In this document: positions 24,501-35,999 of the stretch, one piece after another
How positions within the stretch are numbered: the first letter of the stretch is position 1
Layout of the letters: every line of letters starts with the position of its first letter
NCBI GenBank assembly: GCA_004026145.2
Contig: CP034985.2
Span: 3,619,481 to 3,683,480, forward strand
Reading direction: 5' to 3'
DNA length: 64,000 bases
Origin: Takifugu bimaculatus
Lineage: Eukaryota; Chordata; Actinopteri; Tetraodontiformes; Tetraodontidae
Position numbers and translations under genes: made by a program
The notes under the pieces: generated by a model
Told to the model about the DNA's origin: nothing
Seen by the model: the letters and a program-made list of their open reading frames with translations, nothing else
The model's database searches: none

Positions 24501-24733
24501 CTCATGTCATGGTGTTGATGGCTGTGATGGTTGGGCTCCTATCACACTTTTATGGTTGATGATGACATCATTGTGCAGGTGACGAAAAAGCACAGTTCTT
24601 CACCCTGAGGACAGCCAAGGCCTTGGCCATGACGGCCCTGGATCTGCTCCTGCAGCCAGAGGCGATGCAGAGGGTGATGCAGGAGTTCACCGAGGCCAAA
24701 CTGAAGGATGACAAGATGTCAAACGGGGTCTGA
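21581..24733 (+). CDS. pm20d2: peptidase M20 domain-containing 2 (Xaa-Arg / beta-alanyl-lysine dipeptidase)
   Basis: Seven exons join in frame: 21581-21982, 22929-23077, 23269-23411, 23481-23635, 23845-23980, 24100-24207 and 24579-24733 (1248 nt, 415 aa, close to the ~436 aa of mammalian PM20D2). Visible M20 hallmarks are the metal and substrate motif EYDALPGIGHACGHNL (residues 93-108), the catalytic-glutamate block GTPAEED (139-145), the lid-domain motif KYHGKTAHAS (188-197), and the C-terminal STDFGNV (330-336) with NHTPEY carrying a conserved His (356). In the family, PM20D2 hydrolyses unwanted beta-alanyl or gamma-aminobutyryl dipeptides with basic residues. It is a cytosolic metabolite-repair partner of carnosine synthesis. 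No signal peptide is seen. The start ATG has an A at -3. Introns are GT-AG except intron 5, which appears to be GC-AG (donor GCACGT at 23981). The gene looks intact. Confidence 0.93.
22624..22900. repeat. degraded LINE/SINE tail and local duplication in pm20d2 intron 1
   Basis: TTTACTTTATTCATCCCTGT followed by AGGGAAATTG resembles the LINE 3' end seen at 15405-15450. The AT-rich sequence after it contains an imperfect ~80-bp tandem duplication: ATATTTACATAAGCATA occurs at ~22727 and ~22817, each copy ending in GATTATTAAAC. Confidence 0.5.
23693..23731. other. perfect 16-bp hairpin in pm20d2 intron 4
   Basis: CTTCATTTTAGCTGTG (23693-23708), a 7-base loop TTGTCTT, then the exact reverse complement CACAGCTAAAATGAAG (23716-23731). 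It lies between exons 4 and 5. The right arm creates a decoy acceptor (TCTTCACAG), but the true acceptor at 23844 keeps the protein frame. Confidence 0.88.
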
Positions 24734-24745
24734 ACCCTCCAGCCT

Positions 24746-24816
24746 AATAAAGAAACGATCGATAGCCATGATTGTATCATATCCAAATAAACTTGTTTAA
24801 TGTCGGCTGGAATAAA
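24746..24816 (+). terminator. pm20d2 polyadenylation signals
   Basis: AATAAA occurs at 24746-24751, 24786-24791 and 24811-24816, beginning 13 bases after the stop codon. Which one is used cannot be told from sequence. Confidence 0.7.
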
Positions 24817-24829
24817 GAAACAGTGAAAT

Positions 24830-27109
24830 AAAAGTATTGCTTTCTTCATACTGTAGCATTATTAAAACTCCTCTAGCCTTCAAACCCTGTACTATTTTAC
24901 ATTACGGACTCTAAACTCATCTGAGTCGGGGGAAATAACATCACCTCTTCAAATAAATTCAAGAAATCGATTCAACACCCAATATTATCGTAGCTGGACA
25001 CAAGCATAGGGACACTTTACTGGATTTATTAAAATCGTGGCCACCAGAGGTTCGTCTTATACTGTAAACTCTCATAATTGCTCAAGTCTAACACCAGAAC
25101 AAACTGGTGACCAAACCAGACAAACCATTAAGTTCTCCAACCGGTTCACGCTGGGACCAGACAGCTCTTCCACATCCTCTCCATCAAAACTACATCCTAA
25201 ATGTAAAAAGGTCTCCTGGAAGACCTTGACAGCTGCTCAGCACACCTGCTGCTTCTTCTTATTGCAACATTAGAAAGTTTCTTTGCTGCATGCCAAGATC
25301 TCTACATGCCATGAAAAAACAGAAATATGAATACATATTATTGTTATGACATACTGTTGGAGTTCTTGAAAATGTAACAATAAGCTAATAACCTGCTGAA
25401 TGATCAGTTCAGCTTAAAAAAAAATGTTAACACTAACAAAAAAGTACTTTATGATACTGTAAAAATATAAATGGGTTTCCTGGCAGACGCCTTCTCGTTA
25501 ATTCACAGTTATACAGCGGATGATGCTGAGTCAGTTAAACGATTCCATCCATGACATAATCTGCAGACGTGTCTGCTGCATTAGCTGAGTTTCACACAGG
25601 TTGCTGTCTCGCCTCCAAATAAGACGGAGTTGAAGGCGTAAAAATAGAATTCATTCCTGATCTGGTCAAATTTTGCTCTTTACAGAGGTCAAAGTTAGTC
25701 AGACCCTCATTTTATCAGCTGCTGAAAAGACCCCTGAAGGGTCCATCTTTAGTTAAGGTGTGTAATGCAGCACAGAGATACTTTATGGCTGAAAGCACAA
25801 ACAGACTTAGTGGCTTTGAGTTCATCCTAATATAAGAAGACAGAGGAGGTGCTGAGGTGAAAGCAGAGAAATAGTTCCAGATTCTACAGTCTGACCTCAT
25901 TTTACAGGCTTGTGCCTGAGAAGAATTTAGTTTTCATTGAAATTTCACTTCATTGCATAAATCAACATTCAAAATAACTGATTAAACTTTTTTTTCAGTG
26001 TGTTTTTCTTCTTTATTTAACTGACTGACTGACAATAGACAAATAAACCACAAAGATAAACTGTCATTTAACTAGATACATGACCAGCTAACAGCTGCTG
26101 TTTGACTATATATGGTCAGTATAACTTGATATTGCTTCAAAAATGTTGGCAAAGGTGTAAATTATATGAGTTATTAAATAAAGTGACTGGGCAAAGACGA
26201 TGAATAAGTGGGGATTAAACAACCTGACAAATATTTGACTTAACATTGAACATTCTGTTACCGTGCTGGTTCATTGAAAACGTTTCTGCAATATCATTAT
26301 TTAAGAAAAAAACAAACTGTAGCGACCTCAAGGATTCCAAAACCGTTCAAGGACTGCACCGCTGTCAATCTGCCAGCGGGTGGAGACACAGACCCATGCC
26401 AGATCACTGTGACCATAATATGCTCTCATTATAATCAGCACCTCTGATGTCTCGGTCAACCTATGAGGCGACAGCATGTGGGGCCTGCAGGGAACAATTC
26501 CAGGCTTCTTTTAAAGAGACACTTGAGCTGGTGGATGGTGAGAGAGGTGCTGGATTGTTCACACTCGTGTGAGCATCATTACACTCAACATCTGTCTGAG
26601 AGAAAGCAGGCCAGGAGGCCTAATTGCACCAAAAAGCAACTCAACACAGAAGCTCATTCCACAGCAGCAGCAGCAACAGGCTGTCAGAGCTCAAAGGCTT
26701 TCAGTCTCAGTGGGTAAACAGAAACCTGCTGCCTTCATAAGAAAAGCCAGAGTGTTTTTCAATCTCTGGATTGCCAAAAAACCATAGTGAAATTATGTTC
26801 TGAACCCCATCCCTCATGGCATTTCGGTGATGTGTGGCTCTCCCTTCACTCTTCTATATTTTAGGCAATTTTTTTTACGTCCCTGAAAATGGATTTTAAG
26901 TTCTTTTATTTAATTTGTTGGCTATAATAGTTCAAAACTGGTTAGTTTTTATTGGAGACAATGGCAACTGTTACCACTCAGACACAGTGAATATTGGAAG
27001 TTTACAATAAAATGTGCGTTAAAACACAGCGACACACATGATTTAAAACATTTGTTGCGTTCGAACTTGTGTTATTGTTGCTTTAGTTTAATATACTAAG
27101 GGAGACACC

Positions 27110-27112
<3 letters not shown>
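24830..27112. other. unannotated intergenic sequence
   Basis: No gene, RNA or clear transposon recognised. A CAG-rich patch (CACAGCAGCAGCAGCAACAG, ~26660) and several 60-90-codon open frames are present without similarity or splice support. Confidence 0.45.

Positions 27113-27203
<91 letters not shown>
27113..27203. repeat. (CTGT)n microsatellite
   Basis: About 23 uninterrupted CTGT copies, ending directly at a telomere-type tract. Confidence 0.98.
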
Positions 27204-27204
<1 letters not shown>

Positions 27205-27249
27205 TAGGGTTAGGGTTAGGGTTAGGGTTAGGGTTAGGGTTAGGGTTAG
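27204..27249 (+). repeat. interstitial telomeric repeat (TTAGGG)n
   Basis: Seven perfect TTAGGG hexamers plus TTAG, directly abutting the CTGT tract on the left with no spacer. TTAGGG is the vertebrate telomere unit. The tract is short and lies inside ordinary sequence, so it is an interstitial telomeric sequence and not a chromosome end. Confidence 0.95.
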
Positions 27250-27454
27250 TTAGGTCGGGGTCTATCTATTTTAATCTATCTTATTTTTTGTAAATAGATT
27301 TATATTTTGGAATTATTTATCTTGGTGTTTTACCTCAGTGTAATGCAAGCTAATTGATGGGCTGAGATGGTAATGTTTTTTTTATCCTCCTCACCTGGGT
27401 CTCCTCATCCACTCGAGTAAGTTGAAAGAATAATAATAAAAAAAGCATGTAGTA

Positions 27455-27535
27455 AATAATAAATAAATAAATAAATAAATGGATGAATGAATGGATGAAT
27501 GAATGAATGAATGAATGAATGAATGAATGAATGAA

Positions 27536-27566
<31 letters not shown>
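27455..27566. repeat. compound (AAAT)n-(GAAT)n-(AAAT)n microsatellite
   Basis: Nearly symmetric: AAAT copies, then GGATGAAT/GAAT copies, then AAAT copies again. The derived minus-strand frame of FIHSFIH repeats is not a gene. Confidence 0.97.
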
Positions 27567-30500
27567 GAATTCACAGAGCATCAGACTCTGCTATATCATT
27601 GCTTTCACCCATATCTTTGATTGCCTATGAATATATAATAGAAAAGAGAAGACAAACAAGCCTTTCAATGGCCCTCTGGTGGTAAGTCAAATAATAGAAA
27701 TCCCTCCTCTCCTACTATTTGAAAGTTGCAATAAAAAAAAAGAAAAGAATCAATCACTTACAGGAGCTCTTTCCACAAAAACTGAGATAAGGAAATGTGG
27801 CTTTATTATACCTCATATGGTAGTTGGTCCATTTATATGTTCTGTTAGTTTAATATACTGTAATGTAATGTACAATGATCCCGAGGATTAATGTTTCTGT
27901 CTGCACATATCGAACCAGAGCCTCTTCAAAGGCATCTGCCAGGCTGTGGTTTATCCACGTGCTGCAGCAAGGAGAGCCTTCAGGTGTGATATGCCCCTCA
28001 GCACCAGCGCTGACCCTGCCATGCCATCCCATTGTATTTCAGAAAAACACGACAGTCGACTCTGTCACTGTCAACAAAGAAAGCCTGTTTGTTGTCTAGA
28101 AGATCAAAACGTCTCGCTCTTTTCTTTCTTCACATCGCATTGGTGTCCAGATATTAGCTAGTACCCACTGCATTTGGAAGTGGATCATGTACACCCCCTG
28201 TGTCCAACTTCCTGTCACCTGCTTTTTAAGATGCACTTTATCGACCCTGTCGCCTCCTCCAACTGCAAACAACTCCGAGAATGCCCTCTGTTGGTTTTAC
28301 TCCTATATGTCTTTATAATAGTTAGAGCAGTTCCACAATATACTGTATTTCTGACAATTCATGTCCAGAACAGTCTCAGGATATATTTCCTGTCACTGCT
28401 CACAACCAAGGCCAGACATTAAATCCTGTCTGATGCGAAAAGAGTACGCTCCATTACAACCAGAGGGCAATTAAGTAGCGGGCCGTTAGATGTTTATTGA
28501 CTCGCGTACGCCTGAGTCTTTTCATCGATCAGCAATTGAGGATCTGTCCCTCTAACAGCAGCCAGTTATTGACAGTGAAGCTTTTTGGAGAAACTGCACA
28601 ATGACAGACATCGAGCCATTGTCCCCGAGTGCTGCTGTTGGAGGTGCCCCCCCCCCCCCCACACACACACACAGAACAGTCCTGTCAATGGGGATAAAGA
28701 GGCTGTAAACACCTGTAAACACCTTCAGATTGATGCACGTGAGTAAGCATGGACATTTATGAGGCAGTCACTTTAAATTAAATCCCCAAACCAAGATATG
28801 GAAGCTGGTAACACAAATAATAACAAATGAAATAAAGTTGGAACAACCTAGAAACACATTAGCTGTGAAATATCACCCACAAAGTCTTGATGAACTTACA
28901 GGTGCAGTAAAGCAGAGCCGCAGAATAAAAGCCACATAAAATGAGCTGCAGTGATCATTATTGGACTGTTTCATCACCTCAGAACATCTGAAATGCTAAA
29001 TTCCTCCCAACAGCTGTAAAGATAACATCACCCAGTCTTCATCATACACACATACACACATATACTGGGCCCTGTATAGATATGAGCTGCACGTGTCCTG
29101 CATTATATATAAAACTACATTTGATGTTGTGTTTTAAGCCTGTTTCCAGGGTTCCAGCCCTGTATCTCTGCTATCTCTGCTGGTCTTTATGTACTTGCAC
29201 GTGCCGCCTCTGCTTCAATCAGCGTGGAGGACTTTCGTTGTAGTAATTACGTATAAATCAGGAGTCTCTAAAGAGATTTCCTGCTCAGATACCATCAGAT
29301 CTTAGCAGTATGCTCAATGATCTTTTTTCTTCTTCCTTCTCAGATGCTAGAAACCAAAGCTTGTAACTCTGAGGAGACCTAGAAAATCACCCTGCCTGAA
29401 TCCGATTGGTTAATAAATAATGAAGCTAAAGCGGACTCACCTTTCACAACCCCCACCCCACCACCCCAAACCCCCTGCAGGTTAACATCAACACAGCGTC
29501 CACAGAGTCCAGCCTGACCTCCAGCGGTGCAGACCAGCCCTGCTCCCTCGCTAGAATCACACATTTTATTAACAGCATTAACAGCCCCCCTACCCCAAGC
29601 TGTTAAAAACCAATCACCCCCACTTCCACCCACAGTCTAAATCTGAAATTAAATTAAATTTTTATCGGAAGCCTTGGCGGTGGAGTGAATTTTGATGTTT
29701 TGTCATATAACCAGATGTTGTTGTCACTCAGACATACAATGTAGAATCAGGGTCAAAGGTCACATGTGGGATTATATATTACAATATATAGTTTGTTACA
29801 GACATTTGTTACACATCTGTAGCAGCCCCAAACCCACAAATTAGTCTTTGGGGACTTATAAGATAAGTGATTTATGTGTTTTGCTATCTTTTCAGCCATT
29901 TACAGGCCTTATATTTTCCCTGACTGACCTATTCTTCCTGCACTTTGGATCAGAACCACTTCACATTTGATCTGTACATTCTAGAGACCCTCCAAACAAG
30001 AGTGAACGACACTTTGAGTCTCTGTCAAGCATCACTCTGTGGCCAAACTCTAATAATTGCTTAAAGGGAATGCTGATGACATTTTCAGGTATTACACTGC
30101 TTGATTATTGTCTCAGGCTAAACATACATAGCAATTACATGCAGAGCGCCACCTGCTGGTGACAGGGAACAAGACCTGCGTGACATTTGTTGCTTGATTC
30201 ACTGTAAAATTACGGCTCTGATAAGTTTTTCTCCATGTGCCAAATGTGATGACTCAGGAGTTTGTCTTCAGGCCTCCAACCATCACACCCAACGTGTCAT
30301 TTTCACAGTTACTGTTGATGACAATGTTACACAGTCACAATAAAGGGTTCGCATTCTAATTGTCTGCATTATAGGTGCAAATTACAAGTGCCAGAACACA
30401 ACAATGGCATTTTGCCATTAATTTATTTTCTTTAGGATGGCATCATTAATAAGCTTAGATTTTTTTTTATCTCTTATTAGCCATTTTTTACATGCATCTT

Positions 30501-30700
30501 TTTATTTTAATGGGTCTTTATGAAAGCAAATCCAACTTTCACCAATACAGAAATCTTTTATTGTTGAATTGAACACTACTGCTTTACACCAGCAGATCCC
30601 AGGAATGATTCACTTTCACACATCCTACCAATCATAGGTGACACACGAGCAAACTTCCAGCAGCAAAGATATATGTAATAATACCACATCTCTGTGTCAA
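27567..30700. other. unannotated intergenic sequence
   Basis: Contains a C14 run followed by (CA)n at 28647-28672 and nothing else I can name. Open frames are short, overlapping and without similarity. Confidence 0.45.
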
Positions 30701-30892
30701 ATCAAATCAATCTTTATTTATATAGCGTCTTATACAATCAAAATTGTTTCAAGGCACTTTCCAGAACCCCAGGGCCTAACCCCAGACAAGCAACAGTGGC
30801 AAGGAAAAACTCCCCTTTAACAGGAAGAAACCTTGAGCAGGACCAGGCTCATGTAGGAGGACCCTCCTGCTGATGGCCGGCTGGGTAAAGAG

Positions 30893-31020
30893 AGAGGAGA
30901 GGAGAGGAGAGGAGAGGAGAGGAGAGGAGAGGAGAGGAGAGGAGAGGAGAGGAGAGTAGGGAGGGGAGGAGAGGAGAGGAGGAGGAGAGGAGAGGAGAGG
31001 AGAGGAGAGGAGAGGAGAGG
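30893..31020. repeat. (GAGGA)n microsatellite inside the LINE 3' UTR
   Basis: A 128-bp tract of GAGAGGAGAGG, interrupted near 30956-30985 by GTAGGGAGGGGAGG and GAGGAGGAGAGG. A short relic of the same motif stands at 31189-31210. The related LINE tail at 55785-55800 has only CTTCTCCTCTCTATTTACC at this point, so the tract grew from a short native polypyrimidine stretch. Confidence 0.95.
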
Positions 31021-31120
31021 CACAGAGCACAGAAACACACACAAAAATACACTATACAACGGGTCAGCGGGGCCGGAGGTCATCATGCAGCTCCAAAGGC
31101 GGCGATACCTGTAAATGAAT

Positions 31121-31138
31121 GGGGGGGGGGGGGGGGGG
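31121..31138. repeat. 18-base poly-G run
   Basis: Eighteen consecutive G, flanked by AAT on the left and CAG on the right, inside the minus-strand LINE 3' UTR. Confidence 0.97.
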
Positions 31139-31371
31139 CAGAAAAACTACACAGGAATCAGCATAACTAGTCTACTTGATGAGAAGGAGGAAAGGAGAGG
31201 AGAGGAGAGGAAACCATGACCCAGTGGGGTGACAGAGGCCTGCCAGGTGATCATGTTTCTGGACCCCGACAGCCTTGGCCTATAGCAGCATAGCTAAGAT
31301 GTTAACCTAATGATTAGACGACCCCCTAAGTATGATAATCTGTCTATCTATAATAGTAACTGGAACCACAG

Positions 31372-31422
31372 GCAAGGCGAGAACAGCTTATTTCTCTTCT
31401 TTAATTGAGGAAAATAAGAACA
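31372..31422 (+). repeat. 51-bp LINE ORF fragment inserted with flanking direct repeats
   Basis: Matches 50120-50170 of the plus-strand LINE (GCAAGGCGAGAACAGCTTAT against GCAAGGCTAGAACAGCTTAT, and the rest likewise), but is in the opposite orientation to its host LINE. It is flanked by two ~37-40-bp direct repeats, 31332-31371 and 31423-31459 (ATGATAATCTGTCTAT against ATGATAGTCTGTCTAT, then TAGTAACTGGAACCACAG against TAGTAACTGGAACTACAG). Confidence 0.75.
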
Positions 31423-31858
31423 ATGATAGTCTGTCTATGATAGTAACTGGAACTACAGAATTAGTAGCAATAAGCTTTTTCAAAGAGGTAGGTTTTAAGT
31501 CTGATCTTAAAAGTAGCGATGGAGCCAGCCTCCCGTACCTGGACAGGGAGCTGGTTCCATAGCAGGGGGCCTGGTAGCTAAATGCTCGGCCCCCCATTTC
31601 TACTCCTAGAAACTCTGGGAACCACAAGTAGACCAGCATTCTGAGAGCGGAGCGGTCTATTGGGCTGATAAGGTGTCACTAGCTCCTCCAGGTAGGATGG
31701 AGCTAGGCCTCTGAGGACCTTGTAGGTCAAAAGAAGGGTTTTAAAAATTATTCTAAATTTAACAGGCAGCCAATGAAGCGATGCCATTACAGGAGTTATG
31801 TGATCTCTTTTGTCAATACCTGTCAGAACTCTGGCTGCAGCATTTTGGATCAACTGTG

Positions 31859-32740
31859 TACAATCCCAATTATTTAATCATATAGGTTTTACGCCACATT
31901 AATTTATGTGTGTCACCATTCATCCGTAAGCCTCCTGTCGGTTTTTTTCCAATCAGAATTGGTTCATTTTCTATTGTTGCGTTGTCATCATGATATTCCC
32001 CTAATCTGACCCCAGACTGGCCAATGCATTAATAGGATGCACTTCAAAGCAATCTGAGGGCTGAGTTTGCTGTTTTCCATACTTGACTTTTAGAAATGAA
32101 ATAAATGACCTGGATTACAGGCTGTTCTAAAATCAGTTTGAATCAGTAAGAGAATATATGAGGTAGGACTTTGGTGTTTTAACATTATAAATCAAAGCCA
32201 GTGAAATTTCACACCAAACCCAAAGTTTAAAGGCGTTATGTCTCAATACAACCTCCCTAAACCTGTAATGGCGGCAGAGATTCATATCACTGCTAGACTG
32301 TTTTGTCAGTGATATAATCCAGAATCTGAAGTCTGCAGTGCTCTCGAGCAAAGCTTCACCCCATGCCCCCATGTTTTGATGCACTGCTACCATTAAAAAA
32401 ACATATATTTTCTTCACCCTTCTGGCAAACGCTGCCTCTCCGTCACAGGCATATTGGTTCTAATGTGCTTACGCTCAGCATATCCAATCACACATGTGTA
32501 AATGTGTAAAGTTCCGAGCACCGGAGCCTTAACTCATCAAGTTTATAAAACCAGCCCCAGTTCAGAGAACACCCAAGAAATGGCTCAGACCTTTCTTTTG
32601 GATAGATGCTACCGGCTCAGACACCCCCTACATATGCTGCTATGTATAGACATGTAGTTGTCATCACCATCCCTCTCTCTCTCCTCCCCTCACACCCTCT
32701 TTGTTGACCTCTCACTCTTTCTTATTCTTCACCCATCCAG
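31859..32740. other. unannotated intergenic sequence
   Basis: No gene recognised. The right end becomes pyrimidine-rich (CCCTCTCTCTCTCCTCCCC at ~32670) just before the candidate exon at 32741. Confidence 0.45.
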
Positions 32741-32799
32741 TTACGAGAATGACTACTTACCTGGAGGCGGTATCTACTTGAGGTCTCTGCCTCCTAAAA
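32741..32799 (+). CDS. candidate isolated 59-bp exon, gene unknown
   Basis: A strong polypyrimidine stretch and acceptor (TTCTTCACCCATCCAG) precede it and a consensus donor (AAAA/GTGAGT) follows. One frame reads YENDYLPGGGIYLRSLPPK with no stop, starting after one base and ending with one base over, a non-symmetric exon. The composition looks protein-like, but I cannot name the family and see no companion exons within several kb. It could belong to a gene with long introns spanning this region, or be chance. Confidence 0.22.
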
Positions 32800-34071
32800 G
32801 TGAGTCCCCCCCACTTCCTTTCCTCCCCCAGTTGTTGTTGCAGCTCCGAGAATGCTGGATCTTTAAGAAAAAAACAAACAGCTGATAAGAGAGTTCACGC
32901 CGAGACGTATTGTTTTTCAGTGTCTTGTTCACAAGCGATAGGACAGTTGAGTGGGAGATGGACAGATGGTTTAGTCTGGTACTGTAGTTCAGCTGTGATG
33001 CGGGTAGTGAATCAGAGCATAGCAACCCACGCACACAAACACACACACGCATGCACACACAGACTAATGACACCCATCCAGATGGCTCGCCTTCTGTGTG
33101 TATATTGGCCAGCTTTAAAAGGAATCTTTTATCTTTTTTTCCTGACAAAGGAATCTGTCCCGTCAGCACAGCTGTGTATTTACAGATTTCCCTTGCTCCT
33201 GTCCCAATTAATCCTAAATTGTGCCTCACAGCCTCAGTTTTCGCTGTTTTCATTGGAATATCAATCAGTTAGTCTCACCCTGTATAGCTGAATTTTTGGT
33301 TCTATTTTAAAGTCTCTCCCCTTATCATCACCGTTACGATCATGACTATTCTTGTGACTAATGCTGCGCCTCTTATGTGTTTCTTTCCTCTTATATTAGC
33401 CTCTCTTCGTGTAACAGCTCGTGACGTGTTTGGCAGCTCCTGAGTCTTCCCTCTCATAAGGTATTACTGTCCTGACCCACTTCCACAGGCAGCCACTGAC
33501 ACATCTCCATGGCTTATTACAAAATGAAAGCCATAAATTTACATGAAGCCCTGTGCCGAAGGTACACACGCACTACAATAAATAATCTCCTAATGAGAAG
33601 ATTGCAGCCAACTGGAAATGTCTGCTACCAGTGTAAATAAAGCAGTTGTGTTTATAATAGATGGCTTGAAATATGCTTCAGAAATCCATTCTATTGATCA
33701 TTTACCATATTTGTCCTGAGATCGTTTTTGAATTTTTTTTTGTGGTGTTCTTTGTTGTTTTGATGTTATCTTTGTGTTACAGACTGTGTTATTTTCACAC
33801 CTTTAATACCAGCAGTGGGGACACATTGTGTCCTGTCCTGTGATCTGTCTCATCAGTAATAACGGTGGCATTATTATATCCACACATAAAACAATCTCTT
33901 TTTTTTGTAATTGTAGCAGCTCCATTTTTGCCATAATCTCTCTATTATGTATTTTGTGCCAAAAATATTCTTAGCCTCCGATTTTGCATGACCCTGATGG
34001 GAAGAAAAGTTTGTGCTGCCGTTCGTAGTTTGACAATCCGTTTGCCCTTTTTTGCTGAACACATTAGAACA
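32800..34071. other. unannotated intergenic sequence
   Basis: Contains a short CA-rich stretch at ~33030-33060. Open frames on both strands (for example 32774-33253) overlap each other and lack similarity. Confidence 0.45.
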
Positions 34072-34432
34072 GTGGTTTTCAACTAATGGATTGCGGCCCA
34101 AAAGTGGGTCGCAAATTCATTCTGGTTGGGTCGCGAAAAGCTGGTCAAAAAGGTGATGTTGGACATGTCTTTTAGTTTTTTTAAAAAAAAGTTATTTTGA
34201 AAAGGAAGCATCAAAGATGTGCAACTGCCTCAGTGGTAGCATGGTAACTGACGCTCGCTTCAAGTTTGTGTTGCTACAAGGTAAGATGGAAAAGCAAAAA
34301 TATGACCCGGAGTATTTAAAATGTGAATTTTCATTCATTGAGGATAACTAGGGGCAGAAACCCCAAAAGTGGATTGCGACTTAATGACCATGATGTGGGT
34401 CCCAGAGTGAGCCCAGATGAGAACTCCTGCAT
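34072..34432 (+). mobile_element. internally deleted hAT (Charlie-like) element
   Basis: The left end CAGTGGTTTTCAACTAATGG and following GTGGGTCGCAAATTCATTCT match the typical hAT end seen across vertebrates (CAGTGGTTCTCAA). The right part has TGGGTCCCAGAG and GATGAGAACTCCTG, a degraded counterpart. In between, from an ATG at 34285, about 20 codons (KYDPEYLK, FSFIEDN) match the N-terminus of ZBED5/Charlie-type transposases. The finger and catalytic region are missing. Non-autonomous and decayed. Confidence 0.62.
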
Positions 34433-35211
34433 TCGAAAACCCTCAACAGGAAGACACAGGCAGGCTGCAGCTGAAACTAGCCAAAGTGCCTTCTATTAAA
34501 GTCAACGAAAGCACCTGCTGGATAATCCTGCATTTTGATAGATTTGAAGTGTTCTAATATATTTGAGAGCTGAACATATTTACTGTTGGATGCCAAAACT
34601 TGATCCTCATGTGAACAGAAAAAAACAGCAACATGCTATACGCAGAAGTGTTTTGGCTGGGAAATGTGCGCTGTGTAGACTGGTGTCAGACTCTGAGGAT
34701 GGCAGATTTCTCTGGCCGCTGTGACTTTGCAGAACCATATTCTGGGCGTTTCACACCCTGATTGTCTGTCTGTCAAATATGAAAACCAAGGCTGTGTTTG
34801 CACACTCCTGACGCCAGCGAGTGTCTGCTATTTTACAGGGGCTGTGTGGTTTTATCTCCATTTCCAAGCAGAAGAAACTGATCAACACTTCTGGCTTTAA
34901 AAAGAATACGAAATTTAACTCTAAATAAGACGTGACCAAGGTCTATCTGGGGTGGAGTCTTGCTAAAATACGATCAGAACAGGTAAGAATCACTTTATTT
35001 TTCTTAGATCAAAAACAAGATCATCTGAAAGTGAAACGAATGTGTGAAATCAGACCTTTCAAATAGGATCAGAAATCAATGTTTTCTGTTGATCAGCTTC
35101 TTTTTTGTAGCTTTGGTTCAATCTTTTGGTGTTTCAAGTGATTTCAAAAATACTCAGCCAATACAATAATATTAGGGTTCAGATCAGTGTCCATGCATGA
35201 CTACTCTGGTC
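34433..35211. other. unannotated intergenic sequence
   Basis: Nothing recognised. Confidence 0.4.
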
Positions 35212-35321
35212 AAATCAATCAATCAAATCAATCTTTATTTATATAGCGTCTTTTACAATCAAAATTGTTTCAAGGTGCTTTCCAGAATCCCAGGGCCTAA
35301 CCCCAGACAAGCAACAGTGGC
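35212..35321 (-). repeat. LINE 3'-terminal fragment
   Basis: The same terminal ~110 bp as the minus-strand LINE at 30702 (AATCAATCTTTATTTATATA, then CAAGGTGCTTTCCAGAATCC and CAGACAAGCAACAGTGGCA). It is an extremely 5'-truncated insertion, with its 3' end next to a short TCAA repeat. Confidence 0.85.
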
Positions 35322-35999
35322 ATAACTGTTCACAATGTCCCTTACTTTGGCTACATGGAGAAGACGTGACAAAAGTAAAATATGTCTCTTTCTATACACT
35401 ACAAAAAGTGAAATACAGTAATAATAGTTACAGGCTTGTATAATTACATTATTATGTTATATTGTTTACATACTGATTAATTTATATGAGAATTGTATAA
35501 TGCGCCAAAACAAATGATTTTTTTAGTAAGTCAAGTTATAATGTAAAGGTTATTTCTCATTTCATAGTAATCCAAAATATCTCCAAAAGGTTCTTTTGGA
35601 ATTTATTTATAATCTAGTTGAAACCTATAATCACAGGTTGGTGAGTTTCTATAAACTAGCCATGGGCATAGAGTAAAACCATCATTATGGACAGGTCTTC
35701 TTAAACTGACCTTCCACACTTTCCCTATTAATCCATTCAATATCGAAAATATATCATTAACAACATTCAACCTAGTAGGGTAGGGTAGTAGGGTAGGGTA
35801 ATTTTCCCCCCATAACCCATTTTAGATAGATTGATTGTATATTTTTCCAATATATTTAAAAATAATCTGAATAAATTATTTTAGAATATTCATTTTGACT
35901 GTTGTTTAATTAGAAAAGTATTCCATCAAAACTAAAGTGAATAATTTTAAATCTCTTACTGAGAAGCTCTCTCTGAACATCCTGCACTGCCCAGGGGAC
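35322..35999. other. AT-rich upstream region of the LRR gene
   Basis: Holds a short GTAGGGTAGGGTAG tract at ~35776-35800 and AT-rich sequence. CTGCACTGCCCAG/GGGAC just before the ATG could be a splice acceptor, so a 5' UTR exon may lie further upstream. I cannot place a promoter. Confidence 0.4.

Larger units (their letters stand above)
30702..31858 (-). pseudogene. 5'-truncated L2/CR1-like LINE, 3' end
   Basis: Minus-strand reading starts near 31858 within the end of the reverse-transcriptase ORF. Its segments AARVLTGIDKRDHITPVMA, SLHWLPVKFRIIFKTLLLTY and LAPSYLEELVTPYQP are unmistakable for this teleost family. The 3' UTR then runs to 30702, ending with a terminal block (GTATAAGACGCTATATAAA then AAAGATTGAT) shared with 35212-35321 and 55781-56010. 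The RT catalytic part is absent. The 3' UTR holds a hugely expanded GAGGA tract, an 18-G run and a secondary 51-bp insertion. It is the same family as the copy at 49733-51904. Confidence 0.88.

Noticed and set aside
24568..24849. 93-codon minus frame over pm20d2 exon 7
   Set aside because: Antisense shadow of a real coding exon.
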